Shown here: one piece after another, positions 8,516 to 17,531 of the stretch
How the letters are laid out: the number at the start of each line of letters is the position of its first letter
How positions within the stretch are numbered: the first letter of the stretch is position 1
Source of the DNA: Vulcanimicrobiota bacterium
GTDB lineage: Bacteria; Vulcanimicrobiota; JAJTBE01
Direction of reading: 5' to 3'
Assembly: GCA_021107945.1 (NCBI GenBank)
Contig: JAIORV010000131.1
Coordinates: forward strand, 17,150 to 81,149
Length of the DNA: 64,000 nucleotides
Program-made: the position numbers and the translations under genes
The notes under the pieces: generated by a model
Seen by the model: the letters and a program-made list of their open reading frames with translations, nothing else
Database searches by the model: none
Told to the model about the DNA's origin: nothing

Positions 8516-9883
8516 ATGAGTAGTGAAAGAATGAGCTGGAGAAAGCTATTGTCCAAAAAGACATTGAGTCTGAAAAGTGAAGATGGGCAAGAAGAATCAG
8601 ATTTCTATAGAGACATACAGAGTATCGTTTTTTCTTATGCTTTTCGCAGAATGCAAAATAAAACCCAGCTTCTGCCAGTTCCTGAATTGGATTTTGTGCA
8701 TACCAGATTAACGCACAGCTTGGAGGCATTCTGTATCGGAAGAGAGTTGGGAAGGGAAGTGGGAAAGGTAGTTGTTGAAATAGAAAAAGATAAACTCAAA
8801 GATTTTACACCAGATAGTTTTGCAAATATCGTGGGGGCCGCTTGCCTTGCGCATGACATCGGTAATCCTGCGTTTGGGCATTCCGGGGAAGATGCTTTCA
8901 GGGACTTTTTTAAGTATAATGATTCTGGAAAAGATATAATTGAGAATCTCAATGATTATCAAAAGAATGACTTCTTATACTTTGAAGGAAACGCACAAGG
9001 CTTTAGAACATTGAATAAAGAAGATAAAATACTCCCCAAATTAACCTGTGCAACATTAGCCTCTTTCATAAAGTATCCAAGAGAATCAAGACACATTGAA
9101 TCTGAAAATAGAAAAAGAAAAGATCAGAATAAATTTGGCTTTTTTCAGACTGAAAAAGATTTATTTATAAAATTGGTAAAAGAGGTCGAATTAATAAAAC
9201 TTGGCCGAAACGATACATTGGCTTATTGCAGACATCCGCTTGCTTATCTTGTTGAAGCTGCAGATGATATATCCTATAAGATGTTTGATATTGATGACGG
9301 CTTCAGACTCAGACTTTTTAATTTGGATGAACGTATTAATGGTACCGATGAGTCTCTTAAAGAATCACTTGAAAAAATAATCAAAGCAGGCGGGAAGATT
9401 CCAGATGAGAAAAAGGAAAAGTTGAATGATGAAAAAGACATTCTTGCATATCTCCGTTCAAAATCAATTGAAAGTTTGATAAAGCAGATTGAAAAGGCAT
9501 TCATGGACAATTACGATAAAATAATGGAAGGAGAATTTGAATGTGATTTAATGGAAAAAATTTCATCGAAAAAAGAAGTTGAGAACTTGGATAAGATCGC
9601 CAAAGAAAAAATTTATAAATATTTTCCCGTATTGGAAATTGAAGCTGCAGGCTTTAAAACAATCGGTGGGTTACTTGAGGCATTTCTAAAAGCTGTAATC
9701 AAAAAAGATTCAAGATATTCAAGAAAAGTAAAAGAAATGATTCCACCTGAATATGATATAGATAATGGAGGCGACTATAAAAAAGCAATGAAAATTGTTG
9801 ATTACATATGCGGCATGTCCGATGATTATGCGATTTCACTATATAAAAAAATTCATGGAATTTCATTACCTCGTTTATATTAA
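8516..9883 (+). CDS. dgt: HD-domain dGTP triphosphohydrolase (Dgt-like)
   Basis: This 455-residue enzyme belongs to the dGTPase family, which cleaves dNTPs, classically dGTP, to deoxynucleoside and triphosphate. The metal-binding HD signature is present: H67 in RLTHSLEA, H113-D114 in HDIGNPAFGHSGE, and a later EAADDISYKMFD segment. The early FSYAFRRMQNKTQL stretch is the usual N-terminal substrate loop region. The ATG at 8516 follows GCGAGGT. The gene is flanked on both sides by methyltransferase 3'-end fragments and follows a restriction-like locus. dGTPases that deplete nucleotides are known anti-phage proteins, so a defence role is plausible, though housekeeping dNTP control cannot be excluded. 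Confidence 0.9.
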   Translation: MSSERMSWRKLLSKKTLSLKSEDGQEESDFYRDIQSIVFSYAFRRMQNKTQLLPVPELDFVHTRLTHSLEAFCIGRELGREVGKVVVEIEKDKLKDFTPDSFANIVGAACLAHDIGNPAFGHSGEDAFRDFFKYNDSGKDIIENLNDYQKNDFLYFEGNAQGFRTLNKEDKILPKLTCATLASFIKYPRESRHIESENRKRKDQNKFGFFQTEKDLFIKLVKEVELIKLGRNDTLAYCRHPLAYLVEAADDISYKMFDIDDGFRLRLFNLDERINGTDESLKESLEKIIKAGGKIPDEKKEKLNDEKDILAYLRSKSIESLIKQIEKAFMDNYDKIMEGEFECDLMEKISSKKEVENLDKIAKEKIYKYFPVLEIEAAGFKTIGGLLEAFLKAVIKKDSRYSRKVKEMIPPEYDIDNGGDYKKAMKIVDYICGMSDDYAISLYKKIHGISLPRLY

Positions 9884-9943
9884 TCCTGAGGTGAAGCATA
9901 ATTCCAAATTTGCGAAATCAAGGGCGAATCATCAACCGGATGC

Positions 9944-10015
9944 ACAACAAGACAAGAGAAATCAATCGACGGAAACGGCATAAAATACGCCACATAAGCC
10001 GTTCTTTTTGAGAAG
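9944..10015 (+). pseudogene. Third, very short relic of the methyltransferase 3' end
   Basis: The stretch with acaagacaagagaaatc, then cataaaatacgccacataagccg and tttttgag, parallels the second copy (acaagacaagagaaatt at about 8247, cacaaaatacgccacaaaagccg at about 8330). In the intact gene this region encodes the TKYATKAVILE segment. It lies just downstream of the dGTPase stop, so the dGTPase is bracketed by two tail relics. Confidence 0.7.
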
Positions 10016-10092
10016 GAATTTACATTACTGGGAACTTGAGCGAGAAACTTATATGTTGGCGTTTAAGAATTTCTATCTCACCAGGCAAAAGT

Positions 10093-11985
10093 CTAATCTG
10101 GGTTCAATAAATCAAACCCTTTACCGCGAACGATCCTGAGTTCAGTATCCCCAGCATTGCCTGTCGGCTTCGCACTGATAACGCCAAGCCATGGATAATC
10201 CTTAAGGTAGGAATCAAGGATCATATAACCCCAAATTGGACCCCGCATATCAATGCAAGCTCCACGCCCATCAGTCGATTCTTTAAAGTCTTCAATATTA
10301 GCATCTAGCAACTCAATCAGTTGCGCGGGCGAAAACAATCCATTAGATATTATTTTGAAGCGCTTTGCCGCTACACAAGGTGTGTCAACTTTTAAATTTA
10401 ATATTGAATTTAGATTATAGTTACCCAGGATTTCTTTGTTCCCATTATCAAATTCCTTATATATATAATCTCCAACTTTAATAGTGGCATTATCGGCATT
10501 CTCATCAGCATAACAAACCACATAAGCGTCGATAGACGGACAATACACCGCAATATATCTGAATTCCTTAAGATAATCCGCAAGCATAAGATATGTCCAG
10601 GCAGGCCCGCCCATATTGATAAGGATCCCAAAATCAGATGGATTTTCCTTTAATGTTGGATCATTTTCTACCAGATTTTTAAATTCCAACGAAAGAAGAT
10701 TGGATTTCTTTTTAAGAATTCTACGAATTTCTATTGCATCTTTAGTCAACCCGTTTTCTTTAACTTTTATCTTGCTAACTCTGTCATTATCAAAAATTGT
10801 GTTTTCATCAATTACTGCATTTGAAAGATCAACGCCCATTAGATCCGCTTCCGTCAAATTCGCACCGGATAAATCAGTTTTAAATATAATTGCATCTTTT
10901 AATCGCGCTTTCATCAATTTGGCATTCTGAAGTTTTGCCTTGGATAAATCACTGCCCTCTAAATATGCTGAAGATAAATCGGCGCCGGTAAGAATCGCAG
11001 ATTTTAATTTTGCCCCGTTAAGCTTTGCAGCCTTTAAATTTATTCCGGCAAGTTCAAGACCGCTCAGGTTTGCTTTTGACAAATCGGCCCCGGACAGATT
11101 TGTTCCACCAAACTCCGCCTTGCTAAGATCGGCATTCATAAATTCCGCCCTGCAAAGATTTGCTCCAAGGAATTCTGTGCCTTCCAAGCTGGCGGTTTTG
11201 TGACGATCGTCTCTATCTCCAAATACTGCGCCTGATAAATTTAAACCGGACAAATCCAGTCCGTTAAGAATTGCCCCCCTGAAAGATGCACCTTTGAGTT
11301 TTATGTTATCAAATTTTGCACGTCTGAGGTCAAGTTTGTCCAGGGTTGCCCCGGTCAAGTTAACTGATTTTAAATTAGCGCCATTTAAGTCAGCGGAAGT
11401 TAAATCCGCTGCCGTGAGGTCTGTTCCAGAGAGATTTGCGCTATTTAAATTAGCGGAAGTTAAATCAGCCGCCGTAAGATCTGCTCCTGAGAGATTGGTG
11501 TCAATTAATACAGCCAATCTTAAATTCGCTCCCGATAGATTTGCTCCACCAAACTTCGCCTTGCTCAGATCGGCACTCATAAACTCCGCCTTGCATAGAT
11601 TGGCATTCATAAACTCCGCCTTGTAAAGATTTGCTCCAAGGAATTTTGTACCTTCCAAACTGGCGGCTTTGTGATGATCGTCTCTATCTCCAAATACTGC
11701 GCCTGATAAATTTAAACCGGACAAATTCAGCCCGTCAAGAATTGATCCCCTGAAAGATGCATCTTTCAGTATTGTTCGATCAAATGTTGTATTTCTGAGG
11801 TCAAGTTTGTCCAGGGTTGCCCCGGTCAAGTCAACTGATGTTAAATCAGCGGAAGTTAAATCAGCCGCTGTAAGATCTGCTCTTGAGAGATTGGCACCTA
11901 TTAATTCAGCGGAAGTTAAATCAGCCGCCGTGAGGTATATTCCTGAGAGATTGGCGCCTATTAATTTGGGTGCACATGTTTCCTG
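10093..11985 (-). CDS. Pentapeptide-repeat protein with two C-terminal Csx3-like domains (5' end missing)
   Basis: Most of the protein is A(D/N)LXX pentapeptide repeats, which fold as a right-handed quadrilateral beta-helix. The repeat frame runs back to a TGA at 11986-11988 with no ATG, and the TTG at 11829 is inside repeats, so the start is lost or non-standard. A 471-bp unit inside the repeat region is duplicated. The C-terminal ~210 residues contain two similar domains: INMGGPAWTYLMLADYL with YIAVYCPSIDAYVV, and IDMRGPIWGYMILDSYL with WLGVISAK. These match my memory of the Csx3/Crn3 core (GRGPIWLY, VAVYDPRLG), a CRISPR-linked cyclic oligoadenylate ring nuclease. The catalytic Asp position is Cys in the first domain and the His appears absent, so binding rather than cleavage is likelier. 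It is convergent with the dGTPase. Confidence 0.72.
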   Translation of the reverse strand, partial: QETCAPKLIGANLSGIYLTAADLTSAELIGANLSRADLTAADLTSADLTSVDLTGATLDKLDLRNTTFDRTILKDASFRGSILDGLNLSGLNLSGAVFGDRDDHHKAASLEGTKFLGANLYKAEFMNANLCKAEFMSADLSKAKFGGANLSGANLRLAVLIDTNLSGADLTAADLTSANLNSANLSGTDLTAADLTSADLNGANLKSVNLTGATLDKLDLRRAKFDNIKLKGASFRGAILNGLDLSGLNLSGAVFGDRDDRHKTASLEGTEFLGANLCRAEFMNADLSKAEFGGTNLSGADLSKANLSGLELAGINLKAAKLNGAKLKSAILTGADLSSAYLEGSDLSKAKLQNAKLMKARLKDAIIFKTDLSGANLTEADLMGVDLSNAVIDENTIFDNDRVSKIKVKENGLTKDAIEIRRILKKKSNLLSLEFKNLVENDPTLKENPSDFGILINMGGPAWTYLMLADYLKEFRYIAVYCPSIDAYVVCYADENADNATIKVGDYIYKEFDNGNKEILGNYNLNSILNLKVDTPCVAAKRFKIISNGLFSPAQLIELLDANIEDFKESTDGRGACIDMRGPIWGYMILDSYLKDYPWLGVISAKPTGNAGDTELRIVRGKGFDLLNPD

Positions 11986-11989
11986 TCAA

Positions 11990-12572
11990 AAATATTTATT
12001 ACTATTCAGATCCCACCATCATGTCGTCCTGAACGGAATACGATCTCTTAATTTACTGGATAAGCTTTGGTAAGACCTATCCCCGAACCCTTCGCTCCGC
12101 TCGAGGGCAAGCTCCGTGAAGGAACGGATTTTACTTACCTCCGATGTATAAATCAGCGAAGGATCTCCTCTCCCGGGTTCTTCTCACAACAATCATTCAT
12201 ATTAATACTTGCTCCTCCATGCCACGGGGGTTGAGATTCTTCGCTGTGTTAATCCTCGTAGATCAAGATAATCCCGTCTTTGAGAAAATCATAGAAGTAA
12301 AGCTCTTCTCTCGTGATCCGCTCAGAAGGACATGCTCAAGTCTTTCTTGATCCGCTCAGAAGGACAAGAATTCCTGGGGGATTGAATAATTACGCCTGAA
12401 CCTTTGACAAAAAGTAAATGCACACATATGATTTTATACCGATAGATCCTGAAACAAGTTCAGGATGACGAATTCAAGCCGTTTCTTTTAATAATGCATA
12501 AGTCCTGTTGAATGAAACCATGCCTCATGATAAAGGTTTGAAAAAGAGTGAAAATGATATATCTGATTGAGC
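11990..12572. other. Gap of short repeats, no gene
   Basis: No convincing coding frame is visible. The 19-base motif tgatccgctcagaaggaca occurs twice, near 12315 and 12350. An imperfect palindrome, cctgaaacaagttcaggatg, lies near 12449. This type of motif is common in dispersed intergenic repeats. The truncated 5' end of the pentapeptide gene abuts this region, which suggests the start was lost through repeat-associated rearrangement. Confidence 0.5.
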
Positions 12573-13013
12573 CTACTTGACAAGTTTTACAGGGACAATA
12601 TATTTGGTGTTTGCTCGTACAAAACAGTATTTTCCTTTAGAAATTTCAATCATAATCCAGGGCTTTTTATTACGGTCTCTTAAAAAGATAATTCCCCTGT
12701 TACCTCTTGTGGCGTTCAGAATGGAACCCTTCCGGAATCTAGCTGCTATTGGCCACTGAGCGACATTGCTCTTTGGCCATGCAACTCTTGGGTCTTCCCA
12801 ATTAACTGGAAAATTTGTCGCAAGCCTTCCATTAAGGCCATTCCGGTCATTGTCAACAACTTTCCAGTATCTGTGTGATCTGGGAATAACAAAATCCCCT
12901 TTTTTATCTGGAGTCGGGAATGTATATCCGTGGTCTTGAGCGCCTGCAATAGAATTTGCCGTTAAAAACAGCAAAAACATAATGATAAAAAAAATGGATG
13001 CTTTATTTTTCAT
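12573..13013 (-). CDS. Small secreted protein, possibly SH3-like
   Basis: This 146-residue product has a clear signal peptide: a Lys-rich start, a hydrophobic core FFIIMFLLFLTANS, and a likely cleavage after AGA. The mature part is rich in aromatic and basic residues. It contains GSILNATRGNRGIIFLRD followed by KPWIMIEISKGKYCFV, which looks like the compact beta strands of bacterial SH3-like domains; this is inference from pattern only. The ATG at 13013 has AGGAGGA upstream. It stands alone between unknown genes on the same strand. No catalytic motif is visible and a specific function cannot be assigned. Confidence 0.6.
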   Translation of the reverse strand: MKNKASIFFIIMFLLFLTANSIAGAQDHGYTFPTPDKKGDFVIPRSHRYWKVVDNDRNGLNGRLATNFPVNWEDPRVAWPKSNVAQWPIAARFRKGSILNATRGNRGIIFLRDRNKKPWIMIEISKGKYCFVRANTKYIVPVKLVK

Positions 13014-13174
13014 ATTGTCCTCCTGATAAATGGATTATTACAAACTCAAGGAATACCGGGGATCTGAATAAATACGTGTTTTATATTCATTTCGCAGGGA
13101 ATTTTCTGGATTCACGTGATGTATTGAGGGTTCTCTATGTTGCAGGAGTTCCCTGTCCTGTTTTTCCAGTCTTG

Positions 13175-13741
13175 CTAATAATCACCATAGTCCCTGCCTT
13201 GCAATTGACTCTTTCCAGACTCCAGCTGACCGGGAGTAAACGAGAATTGATTATGAATATAGAGACCCCATTGTGCAGCAAGATCTTCCAATCTCTTCAG
13301 AGTAGTCTTTCCCCATACATTTATTTCATCAGGATTATTCTCTTCCGGTTCCTTAGGCAATGTGTCTAAATATTGAATTAATTGATAATGCTCAAGATTC
13401 TTGAATTCAAAATTGAAGAACTGCAGACTCCAAGTGGGGTCATAGTGCAACTTTCCTTTTCTTACCCACAAATGAGGCGTAGGTCCGTTCAAATTAGGAT
13501 TCCAGGCAAATCCAGGGACTATATGCCAATCATCTTCGCCTTTCTCACGCATTGCCTTTACAACACATATACTATTGTCTTGGCAATGAAAAGCTGGCAG
13601 TCCTTCTTGGGAAAAACATTGTTTCTTAAATAATGTCGGATATTGTTTCTTCCCATAATCCATAACAAATTCAGGTGCTTTCAGAACCTTCACTTGTCTC
13701 AGGAATCCTTTTTCCACCAATTCATCAATAGTCACGTGCAT
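13175..13741 (-). CDS. Unknown protein with a possible Cys-His-Asp (transglutaminase-like) arrangement
   Basis: This 188-residue soluble protein is not confidently recognised. It has a Cys pair in HCQDNSICVVKAM near residue 60, a His in PHLWVRKGK near residue 95, and an Asp in HYDPTW about 10 residues later. That order and spacing, with the DPTW ending, resembles the core of transglutaminase-like or papain-fold proteins, but this is only pattern matching. No signal peptide is present. It lies between the secreted small protein and the subtilase, all on the minus strand, with an intron relic directly upstream. Whether it belongs functionally to the subtilase-AAA unit is unclear. Confidence 0.5.
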   Translation of the reverse strand: MHVTIDELVEKGFLRQVKVLKAPEFVMDYGKKQYPTLFKKQCFSQEGLPAFHCQDNSICVVKAMREKGEDDWHIVPGFAWNPNLNGPTPHLWVRKGKLHYDPTWSLQFFNFEFKNLEHYQLIQYLDTLPKEPEENNPDEINVWGKTTLKRLEDLAAQWGLYIHNQFSFTPGQLESGKSQLQGRDYGDY

Positions 13742-13788
13742 TCTTCCTCATTCCTTCACCAAAACGCTAATTTTGATAAATAAATAAA

Positions 13789-13840
13789 GTAGAGAGCCGG
13801 CGTAGTAGCATTGCTCTATCTCCTGAGGCCTACTCTACTC
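13789..13840 (-). repeat. Group II intron 3'-end relic (domain VI-like only)
   Basis: On the minus strand this reads ggagatagagcaatgctact followed by acgccggctctctact, matching the terminal segment of the better preserved relics at 37831-37955 and 49561-49686. Domain V is missing. Confidence 0.5.
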
Positions 13841-13875
13841 AATTTTCCTAAGTTTATATAATAAAAAACCCTATC

Positions 13876-16560
13876 TCAACTAATTGCTACCGGAACTATC
13901 ACGCCCACTTCTTGTGCCACGGGAGTATAAATATCTACTTTCTGTTCAGGAGTTCTTATTGTAACTATCAAGGAATATCGTGCCTTGCTTTCACATTTGC
14001 CGAGATAGGCTCTCTCCCGCCACCAGCCAACAATAGGGACAACAGCAATATAGTGTGATTCTGCCAGATCTGCCGCTATTCCTTTCCAGATATCAGAATG
14101 GATAGATCCTTTATCACGGCCTTTACTTCCGATTACCCAACGGTCAGATGCGCTTTTTGTTTTCAGGTGCCCTTCATCTTCATCCCTTGCTTCAGCGTTA
14201 ATTCTCTTAATGAATTGTTCCCGTTTTTCCGTAGGCGAATTTATTTTGAAACGCAACGCATATGAGGGATAACGATAACGATCTTTCCATCCTATTTCAC
14301 CTGGACCGGGTTCAATGAAATATGACAAAGTGACTCTCATTTCAACTTCTGCATCTTGCAATTCTCTGAGAATTTCTATTGGCCAAGGTAGATCATAGAG
14401 ATGCATATCCCGCGTTCTGTTCTTTTCATAAGGTTGAATTTCTGCTTGAGATATCAATGTAAGAGAATTCATCGCACTATATAATGCTCTCTCTAAATTC
14501 GGTACACCATATCCACAGGCACGTAGTACATCCCTTAGTTGAGTTTTAGAGTCACCCTTAGCAAATTGACTTTTTAATGCATCCGTCCATTCGGCAGAAT
14601 GTACGACGAGAGCACGAATCGTTTCAGGCCAGTAGTCAGGGTAGCGAATTTGAATTTGCGCAGCAAAGTGTGCGCCCTGTGCCGCTGCGGCGCTTGTCAT
14701 ATTAAAGCTTTCAAATAACCGGGCTTGTGGCTGATAATTCGTTGAAAGAAGAGAAAGATCATCACACTCCGATGAAAATTCATGTTCTTTAACTGCCGCA
14801 TTTCCGCCTTCCATAACTATTTCTGGTTTGATAGGCCATTTATTATCCCAAGTCAATGAAGTAGTAGAGAAGGGCGAAAGTTGGTTTACTTGTGCAATTG
14901 GCAAATAGCCTTTGAGGGTTGGATCGGTTATCGTCGTTAATTGTGTATAAGCTCCAACGGTAAGCGCATTCCATGACTGAGCCGGATCGTGCACAGAATC
15001 TGTGATTTGATTATCTGGATAATTTGATAACTGATTGAAATCGGTTATATTACCGGCACTAACCACCATGAGTCGTTTTGTCCCATCATCGACACCAGAA
15101 GTTATCTGATCTAATGCTCCTGACCAGGAAGAAGGTTTTCCTCTGTCCCGATTATCAGAAGCAGTAACTGCCATACAACAAATACGCTTTCGGTCTGGTG
15201 CTTGAATTTCAGCAAGACTTACGCCTTGAGAGGTAATATAGCCCCAAAGTTCAGGTTTATTTTTCCCTCTCCCTTCCGGTGGGAGAATCTTAACGGACTC
15301 AAGCATGTGATTTATGAATATAGGTCCTTGACCGGAAAGATGTTCTGCAAGATTTCCATAGCCAGAAATTCCAGCCATTAAAGTGCCATGACCATAATGG
15401 TCGTGACTCCCCCATAGAGGATCAAAACTCTGGCAATCAGCACTGTCCAGTATGGGAGAAATCAAGGGATGCCCGTTGTTTACCCCTGTATCGAGAATGC
15501 AGACTGAAACTAAAGACTCCCTATTCACCTGCAGGCGTTCTATAATATCTTCAGCCCACTTTGCCTGCTCCCGATTCGGCATCTCAGTCCAGAATGTTGT
15601 CGTATCTTTTGCTTTGCGGAACCCAGCAATATCATCAGAGAGCCGGGTTAAATCTGCAAGTTGCTCATTATTAACAAATACCAGTTTAACCGCTCGCTCT
15701 GGGAATATAATATAATTCAATTTTGAAACTATATTCAGATCGTCAATAAGTTTCTCAAGACGTTTAATAACATCAGGTTTATCATCTTTAACCGCCCGCT
15801 CTGGAAATATAACATCAGGATTATCATCGCGGAGCCAGACTTCGCACCATTGCGGTTTTTCATCTGGGATGAGTGAGTGATCATCATGCCAAAATGATTC
15901 AATAAAAAGAGCTTTACGTATATCGGCAATACTATTAATTAAATTTGCATTTTTAGGTTTTCCGGGAATCTTCAGTCTCACTCCCACAACTGTAGGCAAA
16001 ATTGAACGGGTAAACGGGTAAATCTTCGATGAATGCTTTCTCCAGATTTTTTTAAGTCCACGAAACTCATTCAAAAAAGAGGGGGGGTTGAATAAATATG
16101 GTTTTCCCGTTTCACTTTCCTTTCTGGCGTATTCTTTTATTTTATTAAAGAAGTATTGTTTTTTTTCTTTATTAACAAAAACTGTTGCAAAGGTAACGGG
16201 CAGTTCTTCAAATTCATCAGTTTCTTCATTTCTTATAAGTTCCTTTTCGACACGGATATTACACAACCTGATTTTTTTTGACAGCATATCCTCAAGACTT
16301 TTTGTCACTAAGTCGTATCCGGGAGAACCTCGAAATTCAAGATAGACTCCCTGTCTGACTACATGGCTTACAACAAACTCACTCTCCGCTTCTCTCCATG
16401 CCTGTTCAAGCTGTTTTTTTAGAAAAGCAGCATGCCTTCGCCTCCCTATCTTGGGAATCGGTATCTGCTTACGTGCTCCTCCTTGAGAAATGCTGGTAAA
16501 CCCCCGTCTTTTAGGAGGTTTAGGAAGTAATATATGAGGTAAATTCTCTTGTGGCATCAT
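13876..16560 (-). CDS. Subtilase (S8 family) with long N-terminal domain, 894 aa
   Basis: This is a serine protease of the subtilisin clan. The catalytic Asp is in CILDTGVNNGHP near residue 354, the His in HYGHGTLMAG near 391, and the Ser in MTSAAAAQGAHFAAQ near 622; the SAGN oxyanion segment is also present. The usual GTSMA has become MTSAAAA, but Ser is retained. About 340 residues precede the protease domain and about 220 follow it. There is no signal peptide, so it should act in the cytoplasm. Its ATG at 16560 overlaps the stop of the AAA ATPase by four bases (ATGA), which implies translational coupling. Cytoplasmic subtilase-AAA pairs recur in bacterial defence neighbourhoods and probably form an ATPase-gated protease, though this is inferred here. 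Confidence 0.88.
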   Translation of the reverse strand: MMPQENLPHILLPKPPKRRGFTSISQGGARKQIPIPKIGRRRHAAFLKKQLEQAWREAESEFVVSHVVRQGVYLEFRGSPGYDLVTKSLEDMLSKKIRLCNIRVEKELIRNEETDEFEELPVTFATVFVNKEKKQYFFNKIKEYARKESETGKPYLFNPPSFLNEFRGLKKIWRKHSSKIYPFTRSILPTVVGVRLKIPGKPKNANLINSIADIRKALFIESFWHDDHSLIPDEKPQWCEVWLRDDNPDVIFPERAVKDDKPDVIKRLEKLIDDLNIVSKLNYIIFPERAVKLVFVNNEQLADLTRLSDDIAGFRKAKDTTTFWTEMPNREQAKWAEDIIERLQVNRESLVSVCILDTGVNNGHPLISPILDSADCQSFDPLWGSHDHYGHGTLMAGISGYGNLAEHLSGQGPIFINHMLESVKILPPEGRGKNKPELWGYITSQGVSLAEIQAPDRKRICCMAVTASDNRDRGKPSSWSGALDQITSGVDDGTKRLMVVSAGNITDFNQLSNYPDNQITDSVHDPAQSWNALTVGAYTQLTTITDPTLKGYLPIAQVNQLSPFSTTSLTWDNKWPIKPEIVMEGGNAAVKEHEFSSECDDLSLLSTNYQPQARLFESFNMTSAAAAQGAHFAAQIQIRYPDYWPETIRALVVHSAEWTDALKSQFAKGDSKTQLRDVLRACGYGVPNLERALYSAMNSLTLISQAEIQPYEKNRTRDMHLYDLPWPIEILRELQDAEVEMRVTLSYFIEPGPGEIGWKDRYRYPSYALRFKINSPTEKREQFIKRINAEARDEDEGHLKTKSASDRWVIGSKGRDKGSIHSDIWKGIAADLAESHYIAVVPIVGWWRERAYLGKCESKARYSLIVTIRTPEQKVDIYTPVAQEVGVIVPVAIS

Positions 16561-17531
16561 ATCTCACCTCTTAAACCTTTGAGGGCTTCCTGTCGATTGC
16601 GAATTACTTTGAGTAACGAGGTTGCATTGACTTTCGTAATATCGTTAAGGATAGCAGTTTTTATTGAGTCTTTACAGGCGTGGTCAATTTCAGCGTGGCT
16701 TAAACCTTCACTATTAGAAAGCACCGTTTTCCAAGCGAACTTTCTTTCTTTGAATGTCCCCAGCACATTCTCGATCAAGCGTTTCCGGTCATCCTTGTCC
16801 GGGGCCCTATAATAAAGAACATCATCAAATCGGCGAAAAAGTGCCCGATCTAACAGTTTTGGATTATTAGTAGCTGCAATGATTATACTATCAGATGTAT
16901 CCTGCTCGATGAATTGCAGAAATGCATTGAGGACACGCCGCATTTCACCCACATCGTTATCCATGGAGCGTTCACCGCCAATTGCGTCAAATTCATCAAA
17001 TAGATAAATTCCAGGGGACTGTTGCATAAGATCAAAAATCTGACGCAATTTAGCACTGGTTTCACCCATAAACTTGGTTACCAGGCGATCTACCTGGATT
17101 GTATTCAGGGATAGATGAAGTTCTTTAGCAAACACCCGAGCAGTCATAGTCTTTCCGGTCCCTGGAGGTCCAATTAACAATAGTTTACGGCGATGTGAGA
17201 GACCATAAGATTTAAGTTTCTCCTGCTGCCTATACTCATGAATGACCTGATGAATTCGTTCCATAAGTAAGTCCGGTATAACAAGGGATGCCTTCGAAAT
17301 CTGTGGCTCCTCAGTTAAAACTAAACCTTTTAAATCCTGTGGAAATGATAAGATACGTGGACCCTTTTTTTTACGCTCAGTATCTATAATCTGCCGAATA
17401 TCGTGAGCTAAGGCAGCATGCCCCTGCTTAGCCTCATGAGCTGCAACCTGCAATGCCATAGTGTAAAATCGCTCCGACTGCTCACTAAAATGTGAGCGGA
17501 TGAGGGATTTTAGTTGAGCTGCAGTAGCCAT
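16557..17531 (-). CDS. AAA+ ATPase partner of the subtilase
   Basis: This 324-residue protein has a Walker A (IGPPGTGKTMTA) near residues 117-128, a Walker B (IYLFDEFDAIGG) near 175, a sensor-1 region (IIIAATNNP) and an arginine-finger-like RALFRRFDD. The layout is that of FtsH/spastin-type AAA+ ATPases, with an N-terminal helical segment of about 100 residues. It precedes the subtilase with a 4-bp overlap. ATP hydrolysis may remodel substrates for, or control, the protease. Nothing in the sequence identifies the trigger. Confidence 0.9.
   Translation of the reverse strand: MATAAQLKSLIRSHFSEQSERFYTMALQVAAHEAKQGHAALAHDIRQIIDTERKKKGPRILSFPQDLKGLVLTEEPQISKASLVIPDLLMERIHQVIHEYRQQEKLKSYGLSHRRKLLLIGPPGTGKTMTARVFAKELHLSLNTIQVDRLVTKFMGETSAKLRQIFDLMQQSPGIYLFDEFDAIGGERSMDNDVGEMRRVLNAFLQFIEQDTSDSIIIAATNNPKLLDRALFRRFDDVLYYRAPDKDDRKRLIENVLGTFKERKFAWKTVLSNSEGLSHAEIDHACKDSIKTAILNDITKVNATSLLKVIRNRQEALKGLRGEI

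Noticed and set aside
10940..12073. Several plus-strand ORFs rich in Ser, Ala and Phe
   Set aside because: They are antisense shadows of the pentapeptide repeats, with repetitive composition mirroring the A(D/N)LXX codons.
10093..17531. A type III CRISPR locus around the Csx3-like domains
   Set aside because: No cas genes, Cas10, effector nucleases or repeat-spacer array are present in the window.
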